Shown: positions 34,143 to 45,899, counted from the first letter of the stretch. The stretch is DNA of 64,000 bases from Xanthomonas sp. XNM01 (GCF_014851915.1 NZ_JACVAP010000003.1:372001-436000), one strand, 5' to 3'. A program made the numbers and translations. Notes: generated by a model from the letters alone, not told the origin.

Positions 34143-36188
34143 TCAACCGGCAAGCGGCTCGCCCGCCTCATTCATTCCGCCATGGCGCAGCAGCGCGTCG
34201 ATCCGCGGCGCACGCCCCCGGAACGCGGTGAAGTTCTCCAGCGCGCTGCGGCTCCCGCCGCGCGACAGCACCTCGGCCAGGAAGCGCGCGCCGGTCTGCG
34301 CCAGCTGGTCCGGCGTCTCCTCGAATGCTGCATAGGCGTCGGCGCTGAGCACTTCGGCCCACTTGTAGCTGTAGTAGCCGGCCGCGTAGCCGCCGGCGAA
34401 GATGTGGCTGAACTGGTGCGGGAAGCGATGCCAGGCCGGCGCGCGGTTGACCGCGACCTCGTCGCGGATCCGTTCCAGCAGCTGCAGCACGCTGTCCTGC
34501 TGCGGGTCGAAGCGGCTGTGCAGCTCCATGTCGAACAGTGCGAACTCCAGCTGGCGCACGGTGAACATGCCGCTCTGGTAGTTCTTCGCCGCCAGCATCT
34601 TTTCGTACAGCGCGCGCGGCAGCGTACTGCCGTCATCGACATGCGCGGTCATCGCCTGCAGCCGCGCCCACTCCCAGCAGAAGTTCTCCATGAACTGGCT
34701 GGGCAGTTCGACCGCGTCCCATTCCACGCCGTTGATGCCGGCCACCGGCAGCTCGCCGATCCGGGTCAGCAGCTGGTGCAGGCCGTGGCCCATCTCATGG
34801 AACAGCGTGGTGACCTCGTTGTGGCTGAAGGTCGCCGGCCTGTCGTCCACGCCGCGGCCGAAGTTGCAGACCAGGTACACCAGCGGGGTCTGCACGCCAT
34901 CGGCACGGTCGCGACGGTTGCGGCAGTCGTTCATCCACGCACCGCCGCGCTTGCCCTCGCGTGCGTACAGGTCCAGGTAGAACTGGCCGACCAGCGCGCC
35001 ATCGGCGTCGACCAGCCGGTAGAACCGTACGTCCTCGTGCCAGACCGGCGCGGTGTCTGCTTCGACCCGCACGCCGTACAGGTCGTGGATCAGGCCGAAC
35101 AGGCCGTCGAGCACGCGCGGCTCGGTGAAGTAGCGCTTCACCTCCTGCTCGGAGAAGCTGTAGCGCGCCTGCTTGAGCTTCTCGCCGGCCCAGCTCAGGT
35201 CCCAGGGCTCGAGCGTGTCCAGGCCGAGCTGGTCGCGGGCGAAGGCTTCCAGCTCGGCGCGGTCGCGACGCGCGTGCGGCAGCGCGCGCGTGGCCAGGTC
35301 GCGCAGGAAGGCCAGCGCCTCGTCGGCCGACTGCGCCATCTTGGTTTCCAGCGAATAGCCGGCGTAATGCTCGAAGCCGAGCAGCGCGGCCAGTTCGGCA
35401 CGCAGCGCCAGCAGCCGCTCGATCAGCGGGCCGTTGTCCTGCGCTTCCGGCCCGACCTCGGACGCGCGCAGGCCGTTGGCGCGATACAGCCGCTCGCGCA
35501 GCGCGCGGTCGTCGGCCAGCATCTGCACCGGCAGATAGCACGGCATCTGCAGGCTCAGCAGCCAGCCGTCCCTGCCTTCCTTCTCCGCACGCGCACGCGC
35601 GGCGACGATCACGTCGTCGGGCAGACCGGACAGCTGCGCAGCATCGTCGACGTAATGGCTGTAGGCATCGGTGGCATCGAGCACGTTCTCGGAGAACTTC
35701 GCACCCAGCGAGGACAGTTCTTCCTGGATCTCACTGAAGCGCACCTTCTGCGCGTCGTCCAGCTCCGCGCCGCCGAGGCGGAAATCGCGCAGCGCGTTCT
35801 CCACCACCTTGCGCCGGACCGCGTCGTAACCGTCCCATTCGGCCGACGCGCGCAGCGCCTTGTACTGCGCGTACAGCGCCAGGTTCTGCCCGATCGCGCT
35901 GCCGAAGCGGCTGACCTTGGGCAGGTTGGCGTTGTAGGCCTCGCGCAGCGCCGGCGTGTTCACCACCGCCTGCAGGTGCCCGACCAGGCCCCAGGCCCGC
36001 CACAGCCGCTCGGTGGCGTCCTCCAGCGGCACCACGAAGGTTTCCCAGCCGACCGGCGACACGGACTCGGCCTGCGCGACCGCCGCCTCGGCCTCGGCCA
36101 GCAGCTGGTCGATCGCCGGGCCGATGTGCTCGGGGGTGATCGCATCGAAGCGCGGCAGGCCGGAGAAGTCGAGCAGGGGGTTGGTCAT
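34143..36188 (-). CDS. prlC: Oligopeptidase A (M3 zinc metallopeptidase)
   Basis: 681 residues, the full length of PrlC/OpdA. The zinc site HEMGHG lies near 463-468 with the third ligand in WDAVELPSQFMENF. MLLNLC-like N-terminal helices and a C-terminal YYSYKWAEVLSADAYAAFEE segment are typical. There is no signal peptide, so it acts in the cytoplasm, degrading oligopeptides including cleaved signal peptides. AAGGA eight bases before the ATG at 36188. The long repeat element begins about 100 bp upstream, so the promoter must lie within 36189-36290 or inside the repeat. Confidence 0.95.
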   Translation of the reverse strand: MTNPLLDFSGLPRFDAITPEHIGPAIDQLLAEAEAAVAQAESVSPVGWETFVVPLEDATERLWRAWGLVGHLQAVVNTPALREAYNANLPKVSRFGSAIGQNLALYAQYKALRASAEWDGYDAVRRKVVENALRDFRLGGAELDDAQKVRFSEIQEELSSLGAKFSENVLDATDAYSHYVDDAAQLSGLPDDVIVAARARAEKEGRDGWLLSLQMPCYLPVQMLADDRALRERLYRANGLRASEVGPEAQDNGPLIERLLALRAELAALLGFEHYAGYSLETKMAQSADEALAFLRDLATRALPHARRDRAELEAFARDQLGLDTLEPWDLSWAGEKLKQARYSFSEQEVKRYFTEPRVLDGLFGLIHDLYGVRVEADTAPVWHEDVRFYRLVDADGALVGQFYLDLYAREGKRGGAWMNDCRNRRDRADGVQTPLVYLVCNFGRGVDDRPATFSHNEVTTLFHEMGHGLHQLLTRIGELPVAGINGVEWDAVELPSQFMENFCWEWARLQAMTAHVDDGSTLPRALYEKMLAAKNYQSGMFTVRQLEFALFDMELHSRFDPQQDSVLQLLERIRDEVAVNRAPAWHRFPHQFSHIFAGGYAAGYYSYKWAEVLSADAYAAFEETPDQLAQTGARFLAEVLSRGGSRSALENFTAFRGRAPRIDALLRHGGMNEAGEPLAG

Positions 36189-36289
36189 GGCGGGAGTCCT
36201 TGGGAACGGGAGCCGCCCGGCGCGGCGATGCGCGGGGTGGCGACCGGGTAGAGATGCGCGCCGCCGGCCCGGAAATCAAGCCGGCGGGC

Positions 36290-36343
36290 GGTTGCGGTTG
36301 CGGTTGCGGTTGCTGTGGCTGTGGCTGTGGCTGTGGCTGTGGC
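36290..36343. repeat. Hexanucleotide tract left of the long fold-back element
   Basis: GGTTGC x4 (36290-36313) runs without break into TGTGGC x5 (36314-36343). It lies between prlC and the element's left end and matches the placement of the CCGTTG tract beside the short element. Confidence 0.9.
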
Positions 36344-36515
36344 TGTGATTTTGACTTTGACGGCCTGCGCCTTAGAGCAAGCCGAGCACCGGAGCCGGAA
36401 GCGGCCGAAGAGGCGCCCTTGTCTGAGCGCAGCGAGTTTGGGCGCCGTGCCGCTTCCGGCGAGGAGCGGAGGGGACCGCTGCGTAGCAGCGGATTGCGTC
36501 GGCGCCTGCGGTTTT

Positions 36516-36543
36516 GCTTACTTTTGACAAGACAAAAGTAAGC
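36516..36543. repeat. Perfect 11-6-11 hairpin inside the long element
   Basis: GCTTACTTTTG (36516-36526) pairs perfectly with CAAAAGTAAGC (36533-36543). It is AT-rich against a very GC-rich background and is immediately followed by a CCGCGC/GCGCGG hairpin. Confidence 0.9.
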
Positions 36544-36694
36544 CGCGCAACAGCGCGGAAGCCGTTGCCCTGAAGCCTTGGCTTCGGCTGTTGCCGTTGC
36601 CGTTGCCGTTGCCGTTCAGCCAGCCACAGCCGAGGCAGAAGCTGAAGCAGCAACAGAGCTTTCGCTCTACCCGCTGCGCGGGCCGGAGCGAGTC

Positions 36695-36722
36695 ACTTTT
36701 CTTTGCTTGTGCAAAGAAAAGT
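36695..36722. repeat. Perfect 12-4-12 hairpin inside the long element
   Basis: ACTTTTCTTTGC (36695-36706) pairs perfectly with GCAAAGAAAAGT (36711-36722) around TTGT. It shares ACTTTT/AAAAGT with the other AT-rich hairpin, which suggests the two are related modules. Confidence 0.9.
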
Positions 36723-36892
36723 AACCAAAAGAAAGCACAGCCGGTCCGCGAGCCGCCGCGGCTGCGCCACGCCGGTGCCCTGCGCTTCTCGCAAGAACGG
36801 GGCCGGCCCACAACTCGCTGCGCTCAGACACGTGGGCCTCTTCGTCCCCGCCCCTGCTGCGATGCTCGGCTCGCTTCACGGCATCGAAAAGT

Positions 36893-37087
36893 CGAAAGCC
36901 GAAAGCCGAAAGCAACAGCGGAAGCGGAAGCGGAAGCGGAAGCGGAAATTGAAGCAACAGCAGGGAAGAGCAGCAGCAAAGCTGGTGCAGGAACGCTGAT
37001 CGGGATGACTGTCGCGGCGACTTCGACTTCGACTTCGACTTGAACTCCGACGGTGACGGCGACGGCGAAGGCGAAGGCGAAGGCGAA
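36893..37087. repeat. Short tandem-repeat tracts right of the long element
   Basis: CGAAAGC x3 (36893-36913), GGAAGC x4 (36920-36943), GACTTC x3 plus a partial copy (37019-37042) and GGCGAA x4 (37064-37087). Four different 6-7-base units lie within 200 bp, ending 34 bp from the stop of the next gene. No coding function is supported. Confidence 0.88.
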
Positions 37088-37121
37088 GGCCGGCAGCGTG
37101 GGTTGGCTGCCGGCGCAGGGC

Positions 37122-38231
37122 TCAGTCGGCCCGTTCCGCCCACGGCAGATCGGGCAGCGGCTCCCCCTTCGCCGCGGCCGTGATCGCCGCATCGCAGTCG
37201 ACCATGTCGATGCGTCGCTCCAGGTACCACTCGCGGTTGTAGTAGCTGTGCGCGTAGCGGTCGCCGCTGTCGCAGAGGATGGTGACGATGGAGCCGCTGC
37301 GGCCTTCGGCGCGCATGCGCTGTGCGGCAGCCAGCACGCCGACGAAGTTGGTGCCGGTCGAGCCGCCGACACGGCGGCCCAGGCGGGCGTTGACGTGGCG
37401 CATCGCGGCCAGGCTCAGTGCGTCGGGCACCTTGACCATCGCGTCGACGCAGCCGGGGATGAAACTGGATTCCACCCGCGGCCGGCCGATGCCTTCGATC
37501 CGCGAGCCGCCGGTATCGGCCAGCTGGCGCCAGTCCTCGCGGCCGTCCAGCGCGGCGCGGTAGCCGTCGAAGAACACCGAGGTTTCCGGGTCGGCGCAGA
37601 GGATGCGGGTGTCGTGACGGCGGTAGCGCACGTAGCGCCCGAGCGTGGCCGCGGTGCCGCCGGTGCCCGGCCCGCAGACGATCCACTCGGGGATCGGATG
37701 CGGCTCCTCGGCCAGCTGCTTGAAGATCGACTCGGCGATGTTGTTGTTCGCCCGCCAGTCGGTGGCGCGCTCGGCGTAGGTGAACTGGTCCATGAAGTGG
37801 CCGCCGGTCTCGCGCGCGAGGCGGTGCGAGGTGCCGTCGAGGTCGCAGGCGCGGTCGACCAGATGGCAGCGTCCACCGTGGAACTCGATCGCGGCGATCT
37901 TCTCCGGCGAGGTCGCCGCCGGCATCACCGCGATGAACGGCAGGCCGAGCAGGCGTGCGAAATAGGCTTCGGACACCGCGGTCGAGCCGCTGGAGGCCTC
38001 GATCACCGGCGCGCCTTCGCGCAGCCAGCCGTTGGCCAGCGCGTACAGGAACAGCGAGCGCGCCAGCCGGTGCTTCAGGCTGCCGGTCGGGTGACTGGAC
38101 TCGTCCTTGAAGTACAGGTCGATGCCGGGATGTCCGGGCAGCGACATCGGGATCAGATGGGTATCGGCCGAGCGGTTGAAGTCGGCTTCGATCTTGCGGA
38201 TGGACGCAGCCACCCATGCGCGCTGGGACAT
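37122..38231 (-). CDS. Cysteine-synthase-fold PLP enzyme, Cds1-like (cysteine desulfhydrase type)
   Basis: 369 residues of fold-type II. The PLP lysine is K53 in [12 protein letters not shown], the substrate loop is [10 protein letters not shown], and the phosphate loop is GPGTGGTA. The GSLKHR form and the C-terminal [16 protein letters not shown] match the Cds1 group (L-cysteine desulfhydrases releasing H2S, pyruvate and ammonia) rather than CysK/CysM. Activity is inferred from similarity. ATG 38231 ([10 protein letters not shown]) is chosen as the conserved N-terminus; an upstream ATG at 38261 is possible, and neither has a strong ribosome site. The large repeat region lies downstream. Confidence 0.8.
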   Translation of the reverse strand: MSQRAWVAASIRKIEADFNRSADTHLIPMSLPGHPGIDLYFKDESSHPTGSLKHRLARSLFLYALANGWLREGAPVIEASSGSTAVSEAYFARLLGLPFIAVMPAATSPEKIAAIEFHGGRCHLVDRACDLDGTSHRLARETGGHFMDQFTYAERATDWRANNNIAESIFKQLAEEPHPIPEWIVCGPGTGGTAATLGRYVRYRRHDTRILCADPETSVFFDGYRAALDGREDWRQLADTGGSRIEGIGRPRVESSFIPGCVDAMVKVPDALSLAAMRHVNARLGRRVGGSTGTNFVGVLAAAQRMRAEGRSGSIVTILCDSGDRYAHSYYNREWYLERRIDMVDCDAAITAAAKGEPLPDLPWAERAD

Positions 38232-38353
38232 CGCCGGGAACAGGACGGGAAGACGGGCCATTCTACGCCCGGCCACCGATGACCGCCGTTCGCGTGCCGC
38301 TGAACGGGGTGGCCGCTACACTGCCCGGCCTCTTCCCCCGACAGGACGCTTCG

Positions 38354-38878
38354 ATGAGCCTGAGTTCCATCCAGCAGCAGCCCGGCGTGGTCGCGCCGCC
38401 CGCCGAGACCGCCGGTTTCGTGTTCAACCACACCATGCTGCGGGTCAAGGACGCCGCCGCCTCGCTGGACTTCTACACCCGCGTGCTCGGCTTCCGCCTG
38501 CTCGACCAGCGCGACTTCCCGGAAGCGCAGTTCAGCCTGTACTTCCTGGCCCTGCTGCCGGCGGACACCACGGTTCCGGAAGACGACGACGCCCGCCGCC
38601 TGTGGATGGCAGGCATTCCCGGCGTGCTCGAGCTGACCCACAACCACGGCACCGAGCGCCAGGACGGCCCGGTCTACCACGATGGCAACAGCGACCCGCG
38701 CGGTTTCGGCCACATCTGCGTGTCGGTGCCGGACATCCGCGCCGCCTGCGCCCGCTTCGACGACCTGAAGGTGCCTTACCAGAAGCGTCTTGAGGACGGC
38801 CGGATGAAGCACCTGGCCTTCATCAAGGACCCGGATGGTTACTGGGTGGAGATCATCTCCAACACCGGCCGCTACTGA
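38354..38878 (+). CDS. gloA: Lactoylglutathione lyase (glyoxalase I)
   Basis: 174 residues, the longer glyoxalase I form. Metal ligands appear at FNHTMLRV (His), LELTHNHG (Glu), GFGHICVSV (His) and GYWVEIIS (Glu). Two beta-alpha-beta-beta-beta modules are visible. It converts the methylglyoxal-glutathione hemithioacetal to S-lactoylglutathione. AGGA eight bases before the ATG. It is divergent from the Cds1-like gene and convergent with glmS. Confidence 0.94.
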   Translation: MSLSSIQQQPGVVAPPAETAGFVFNHTMLRVKDAAASLDFYTRVLGFRLLDQRDFPEAQFSLYFLALLPADTTVPEDDDARRLWMAGIPGVLELTHNHGTERQDGPVYHDGNSDPRGFGHICVSVPDIRAACARFDDLKVPYQKRLEDGRMKHLAFIKDPDGYWVEIISNTGRY

Positions 38879-38941
38879 GCGGCACGCCACCACGCCGGAT
38901 GCCGATGGCGCCGGTGCGGTGCTGCAAGCACCGCTGCAACG

Positions 38942-38970
38942 AAGAACGCCGGCCACTGGCCGGCGTTCTT
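38942..38970. terminator. Perfect 13-bp hairpin between gloA and glmS
   Basis: AAGAACGCCGGCC and GGCCGGCGTTCTT pair perfectly around ACT. The AAGAA/TTCTT base gives a short T-containing tail on both strands, fitting a bidirectional terminator for the convergent genes. Confidence 0.8.
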
Positions 38971-38990
38971 TCATCCCGTCGACCGCGCGG

Positions 38991-40820
<1,830 letters not shown>

Positions 40821-40884
40821 GCAGTCGAATCCTGCTGGGTGAAGACCCGCGATTCTACTGGACGCGCCATAACGCAGGCCGACC

Positions 40885-40990
40885 GCTGTCCCGCATGGAC
40901 AGCCGGTGTCCGCTGGATGTCCGCGCCACGGCGCGGTGTCCGGCCGCTGTCCGGCGGACGCCGCGGACACTGCGCCGCGGCGCGGACATC
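40885..40990 (+). promoter_or_regulatory. Cluster of TGTCC/GGACA sites (putative sigma-54 activator binding region)
   Basis: GCTGTCC-N5-GGACAGC at 40885-40903 is a perfect 7-5-7 dyad. Further half-sites follow: GTGTCC (40906-40911), TGTCC (40919 onward), GTGTCC (40936-40941), CTGTCC (40947-40952), GGAC (40956-40959), GGACAC (40965-40970) and GGACA (40984-40988). The array lies 25-130 bp before a sigma-54 promoter, the normal place for enhancer sites of an NtrC-type activator. Confidence 0.7.
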
Positions 40991-41012
40991 CTTTCCAATC
41001 AGTGACTTGCGT

Positions 41013-41028
41013 TTGGCACGCGTTCTGC
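41013..41028 (+). promoter_or_regulatory. Sigma-54 (RpoN) promoter of the efflux operon
   Basis: TTGGCACG-CGTT-CTGC matches the -24/-12 consensus TTGGCACG-N4-TTGC at all but one base with exact spacing. Start of transcription is expected near 41040, about 27 bases before the adaptor gene. A sigma-54-dependent activator is encoded 5.7 kb downstream. Confidence 0.82.
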
Positions 41029-41066
41029 ATTGAAGACACGCGAACACCAACGTCACCGGGGACACG

Positions 41067-42350
41067 ATGATCCGCGACACCTCCGCCCAGGACCGCTCGG
41101 TCCACACCACCTCCACCGCGGCCCGGCCGGCCTGGCGCCGCTGGGTGTGGCCGGCTGTCGGCGGCGGCGCCGTCCTGCTGCTGGCCGGCTGGGTGGTGAA
41201 CAGCTGGAGCGGTGCGGGCCAGTCCTACGACATGAGCCGGGTCCGCATCGCCGAGGTCAAGCGCGGCGACCTGGTCCGCGACCTGTCGGCCGAAGGCAAG
41301 GTCATCACCGCCAACAGCCCGACCCTGTACGCGATCGCCGGCGGCACCGTGGCGCTGCAGGTGGTGGCCGGCGACACCGTCGAGAAGGGCCAGGCGCTGG
41401 CGGTGATCGACAGCCCCGAACTGCGCAGCAAGCTGGTGCAGGAAGAATCGACCCTGGCCAGCATGGAAGCCGAGGCCAGCCGCGCCCAGCTGGATGCGCA
41501 GATCGCGCGGCTCAATGCGCGCAAGGCGCTGGACCAGGCGCAGATCGACCATACCGCAGCCAAGCGCGACCTGGAGCGCTACGAGCGGGCGTATGCCGGC
41601 GGCGCGGTGTCCAACAACGAGCTGGCGCGTGCGCGCGACGAACTGAAGAAGGCCGAGATCGGCTTGGAGGCCACCCAGAGCGATGCCGGCCTGCAGGACC
41701 AGGGCGCGGCGCTGGACGCGCGCAACAAGCGCCTGCTCGCCGACCGCCAGAAGGCGGTGGCCGCCGAGCTGGAACGCCAGGTCGACGCACTGACCATCCG
41801 CGCGCCGTTCGACGGCCAGGTCGGCCAGGTGCAGATCGCGCAGGGCACCAACGTGGCGATCAACGCGCCGATCCTCAGCGTCATCGACCTGAGCGAGTTC
41901 GAGGTCGAGATCCGCGTGCCGGAAAGCTTCGCCCGCGATCTGGCGATCGGCGTGCCGGCGCAGGTCACCACCCAGGGCAAGGTGTTCGCCTCGGCCGTGT
42001 CGGCGGTGTCGCCGGAGGTGGTCAACGGCGAGGTCACCGCACGCCTGCGCTTCGCCGATGGCGAGCAGCCGCCGGGCCTGCGCCAGAACCAGCGCCTGTC
42101 GGCGCGGATCGTGCTCGATACCCGCAAGGACGTGCTGATGGTCGAGCGCGGTCCGTTCCTGGAACAGGACGGCGGCCGCTTCGCCTGGGTCATGAACGGC
42201 AACACCGCCGAGCGCCGCACGATCCAGGCCGGCGCCAGCAGCCTCAACGCGGTGGAGATCGTCTCGGGCCTGGAAGCGGGCCAGCGCATCGTGATTTCCG
42301 GCACCGACCAGTTCACCGACACCGAACGGGTGCGCATCTCCGGACAGTGA
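41067..42350 (+). CDS. Efflux periplasmic adaptor subunit (MacA/HlyD-type)
   Basis: 427 residues. One N-terminal membrane anchor ([19 protein letters not shown], about 26-44) is followed by a biotinyl-lipoyl half ([24 protein letters not shown]), a long alpha-hairpin (about 130-235, Gln/Glu/Arg/Ala-rich), the second lipoyl half ([17 protein letters not shown]) and a beta-barrel. Such adaptors link an inner-membrane ABC permease to an outer-membrane channel. It is first in an operon with an ATPase and permeases. GGGGAC lies seven bases before the ATG. No outer-membrane channel gene is present here. Confidence 0.92.
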   Translation: MIRDTSAQDRSVHTTSTAARPAWRRWVWPAVGGGAVLLLAGWVVNSWSGAGQSYDMSRVRIAEVKRGDLVRDLSAEGKVITANSPTLYAIAGGTVALQVVAGDTVEKGQALAVIDSPELRSKLVQEESTLASMEAEASRAQLDAQIARLNARKALDQAQIDHTAAKRDLERYERAYAGGAVSNNELARARDELKKAEIGLEATQSDAGLQDQGAALDARNKRLLADRQKAVAAELERQVDALTIRAPFDGQVGQVQIAQGTNVAINAPILSVIDLSEFEVEIRVPESFARDLAIGVPAQVTTQGKVFASAVSAVSPEVVNGEVTARLRFADGEQPPGLRQNQRLSARIVLDTRKDVLMVERGPFLEQDGGRFAWVMNGNTAERRTIQAGASSLNAVEIVSGLEAGQRIVISGTDQFTDTERVRISGQ

Positions 42351-42484
42351 CACCTCGCCCGCCCGCGCATCCGTTCCCGCTTCTCCCGCTGCACCGACAC
42401 ACAGCACATCGCATCCACCCGGTCCGCGTCGGTTCGCCGCACCGGGTGACCATGCCCTCATCGCCCACCAGCAAGGACACCACC

Positions 42485-43201
<717 letters not shown>

Positions 43202-43211
43202 GGAGCCTGCC

Positions 43212-44513
43212 ATGCTCGGCTACTACTTCAATCTCGCGCTGCGCAGCTTCAGGCGCAACAAGGCGATCACGGCGCTGATGGTGCTGGCGATCGGCCTGGG
43301 GATCGGCGCATGCATGACCACGTTGACCGCGTTCCGGGTGCTGTCGGGCGACCCGATCCCGGAAAAGAGCGACCGCCTGTTCTACGTGCAGCTCGATCCG
43401 CAGACGCTGCGCGGCATGGTGCCGGGCGAGGAACCGGAAACCCAGATGACCCGCTTCGATGCCGAGGCACTGCTGCGCGAGAAGCGTGGCGTGCGCCAGG
43501 CGATGATGACCGGCGGCAGCGTGTCGATCACGCCGGAGAACGCGGACCTGCCGCCGTTCTTCACCGATGCGCGCTACACCAGCGGCGACTTCTTCGCGAT
43601 GTTCGCCGCGCCGTTCCGTCATGGCACCAGCTGGCGCAGCGAGGACGATGACGCCAGCGCGCGCGTGGCGGTGATTTCCGGCACCCTCAACGACCGCGTC
43701 TTCGGTGGCGAGGACAGCACCGGCAGGACCCTGGTGATCGGCGGCAGCGAGTTCCGCATCGTCGGCGTGCTCGACACCTGGCGGCCGACGCCGCGGTTCT
43801 ACGACCTCAACACCGGCCGCTACGGCGAGGTGGAGGACGTGTTCCTGCCGTTCCAGACATCGCGCGCGCTCGACCTGGGCCGCAACGGCAGCATGAACTG
43901 CTGGGCCGACACCGCCGGCGACGACACCGGCGTCAACGCGCCATGCGCGTGGATCCAGTACTGGGTGGAACTGGAGAACAGCGGGCAGGCGGCCGGCTAC
44001 AAGGCCTACCTGGACAACTACTCCGCGCAGCAGAAGGCGGCCGGCCGCTACGAGCGCGACCCCAACACGCGCCTGCGCGACGTGATGGAGTGGCTGGACT
44101 ACAACAAGGTGGTGCCGCGCGACGTGGTGATGCAGCTGTGGCTGGGCGCGGCGTTCCTGCTGGTCTGCCTGGTCAACACCATCGGCCTGCTGCTGGCGAA
44201 GTTCCTGCGCAGGAGCGGCGAGATCGGCGTGCGGCGCGCGCTCGGCGCCTCGCGCCGGGAGATCTTCAAGCAGTGCCTGGTCGAGGCCGGCACGGTCGGC
44301 CTGGCCGGCGGCGTCCTCGGCCTGCTGCTGTCGCTGCTCGGCCTGTGGGCGGTGCGCCAGCAGCCGATGAGCTACGCCAAGCTCGCCCACCTGGATCTGT
44401 CGATGCTGCTGACCACCTTCGCCCTGGCGATCGCCGCCAGCCTGATCGCCGGCCTGCTGCCGGCGTGGCGCGCGATGCAGGTCACCCCGGCGATCCAGCT
44501 CAAGAGCCAGTGA
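43212..44513 (+). CDS. MacB-like ABC permease 1
   Basis: 433 residues. Membrane segment 1 (ITALMVLAIGLGIGACMTT, about 19-38), a periplasmic MacB_PCD domain of about 250 residues with four Cys, then three C-terminal segments of the FtsX fold (LGAAFLLVCLVNTIGLLLAKFLRR; IGVRRALGASRREIF). There is no fused ATPase, so it relies on the upstream gene. GAGGAG eight bases before the ATG; 10 bp after the ATPase gene. Its first 160 residues closely resemble the start of the chimeric permease at 45900. Confidence 0.9.
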   Translation: MLGYYFNLALRSFRRNKAITALMVLAIGLGIGACMTTLTAFRVLSGDPIPEKSDRLFYVQLDPQTLRGMVPGEEPETQMTRFDAEALLREKRGVRQAMMTGGSVSITPENADLPPFFTDARYTSGDFFAMFAAPFRHGTSWRSEDDDASARVAVISGTLNDRVFGGEDSTGRTLVIGGSEFRIVGVLDTWRPTPRFYDLNTGRYGEVEDVFLPFQTSRALDLGRNGSMNCWADTAGDDTGVNAPCAWIQYWVELENSGQAAGYKAYLDNYSAQQKAAGRYERDPNTRLRDVMEWLDYNKVVPRDVVMQLWLGAAFLLVCLVNTIGLLLAKFLRRSGEIGVRRALGASRREIFKQCLVEAGTVGLAGGVLGLLLSLLGLWAVRQQPMSYAKLAHLDLSMLLTTFALAIAASLIAGLLPAWRAMQVTPAIQLKSQ

Positions 44514-44599
44514 CGGTGCGCGGGGCCCTGCCCCGCCACTGTCCACCAGAACCGACTGCGCGGGGAAACCCCCCCGCTGCACAGAACCCGGAGCGTCCC

Positions 44600-45832
44600 A
44601 TGGAAATCCGCCCCATCCTCTCGACCCTGATGCGGCACAAGACCGCCGCGGCGCTGATCGTGCTGCAGATCAGCCTGACCTGCGCGATCATCTGCAACGC
44701 GCTGTTCATGATCGGCGAACGCATCACCCAGATCGGCGAAACCAGCGGCCTGGCCGAGGACGAACTGGTCCGCATCCAGATCGTGCCGGTCGGCGGCGAC
44801 AGCAACGGCCTGGCCCAGACCCGCACCGACCTTGCCGCGCTGCGCGGCCTGCCCGGGGTCAAGGCCGCCACGGCGGTCAACCAGGTACCGTTCGTCAACT
44901 CGTCCTGGAACAGCAGCGTCAACCTCTCGCCCGACCAGGAGCGGCCGACGCTCAACGCCTCCAACTACATGGCCGACGAGCAGTTCATCGACACCTTCGG
45001 CCTGAACCTGGTCGCCGGCCGCCGTTTCACCGGCGACGAGTACGTGTCGTTCGACGAGATGAACGCACCGGACAGCGACGTCACCGTGCACAGCGTGATC
45101 ATCACCCGCAAGATGGCCGAGCGCCTGTTCCCCGGCCAGGACGCGGTGGGCAAGGCGATCTACGTCTGGGGCGACACCGCGATCACCATCGTCGGCATCG
45201 TCGAGCACCTGGTCCGGCCGAGCATGCAGGGCGGCCCGTCGGCGCGCGAGTACGCGATGATCTTCCCGATCCGCACCGGCTACGAGCTCGGCGGCAACTA
45301 CGTGCTGCGCACCACGCCCGAACGCCGCCAGGAGATTCTCGAATCCGCCGCCGACACGCTGCGCGGCAGCGGCCCGCGGCGGGTGATCCTGGAAGAGAAC
45401 ACCAAGACCGTGTCGCAGCTGCGGCACGAGTTCTACCAGCAGTCGCGTTCGATGGCCTGGCTGCTGGGCGTGGTCTGCGTCGCCCTGCTGGTGGTCACCG
45501 CGCTGGGCATCGTCGGCCTGGCCAGCTTCTGGGTGCAGCAGCGGACCAAGCAGATCGGCATCCGCCGGGCGCTGGGCGCGACCCGCGGCCAGATCCTGCG
45601 CTACTTCCAGACCGAGAACTTCCTGCTGGCCACGATCGGCATCGTGCTGGGCATGCTGCTGGCCTACGCCATCAACCAGCTGCTGATGGGCCGCTACGAG
45701 CTGCCGCGCCTGCCGCTGCTGTACCTGCCCGCCGGCGCGCTGCTGCTGTGGGCCATCGGCCAGCTGGCGGTGTACTGGCCGGCACGGCGCGCGGCCTCGA
45801 TCCCGCCGGCCGTGGCGACCCGCAGCGCATGA
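44600..45832 (+). CDS. MacB-like ABC permease 2
   Basis: 410 residues. Membrane segment 1 (AAALIVLQISLTCAIICNALFM), a periplasmic domain and three C-terminal FtsX segments (WLLGVVCVALLVVTALGIVGL; IGIRRALGATRGQIL; LATIGIVLGMLLAYAINQLL) ending PPAVATRSA. It probably pairs with permease 1 as a heterodimer. GGAG six bases before the ATG. Bases 45722-45783 near its 3' end are identical over 62 bp to 46482-46543 in the next gene. Confidence 0.9.
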   Translation: MEIRPILSTLMRHKTAAALIVLQISLTCAIICNALFMIGERITQIGETSGLAEDELVRIQIVPVGGDSNGLAQTRTDLAALRGLPGVKAATAVNQVPFVNSSWNSSVNLSPDQERPTLNASNYMADEQFIDTFGLNLVAGRRFTGDEYVSFDEMNAPDSDVTVHSVIITRKMAERLFPGQDAVGKAIYVWGDTAITIVGIVEHLVRPSMQGGPSAREYAMIFPIRTGYELGGNYVLRTTPERRQEILESAADTLRGSGPRRVILEENTKTVSQLRHEFYQQSRSMAWLLGVVCVALLVVTALGIVGLASFWVQQRTKQIGIRRALGATRGQILRYFQTENFLLATIGIVLGMLLAYAINQLLMGRYELPRLPLLYLPAGALLLWAIGQLAVYWPARRAASIPPAVATRSA

Positions 45833-45899
45833 CGGTGGTCCACCGCAGTCCCGGCCGGCCACGCGCCGGCCGGGTGTCCGATCGCTTCCGGAGGGCGAC

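Larger units (their letters stand above)
36376..36878. repeat. Long fold-back element with about 70-bp imperfect inverted ends
   Basis: The left end (about 36376-36445) begins AGCAAGCCGAGCACCG, then GAGGCGCCC, then TGTCTGAGCGCAGCGAGTT (36420-36438). The right end (about 36808-36878) is its inverse: AACTCGCTGCGCTCAGACA (36812-36830, a perfect 19-bp inverted repeat), then TGCGATGCTCGGCTCGCTT. Between them lie CCGCTGC-GTA-GCAGCGG (36476-36492), two perfect AT-rich hairpins (listed separately), CCGCGC-AACA-GCGCGG (36543-36558) and TTGCCG x4 (36591-36614). Frames across it translate to low-complexity or Arg/Ser-rich strings and are not genes. Confidence 0.85.

Noticed and set aside
34050-36251. 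Very long plus-strand open frame opposite prlC, and similar long antisense frames opposite the left-edge glycosyltransferase gene, cbs, glmS and trpE
   Set aside because: They are mirror frames of genuine genes in GC-rich DNA. Their translations are His/Arg/Gln-rich with no family motifs or ribosome sites.
36591-37000. Short open frames inside the long repeat element (Pro-Leu and Glu-Ala dipeptide runs)
   Set aside because: The dipeptide runs are translations of hexanucleotide tracts, and the frames cross hairpins with no start signal.
40821-41066. glmS ribozyme or riboswitch upstream of glmS
   Set aside because: The structured sequence there is on the efflux-operon side and consists of TGTCC/GGACA operator repeats; no ribozyme core is present, and proteobacterial glmS lacks one.
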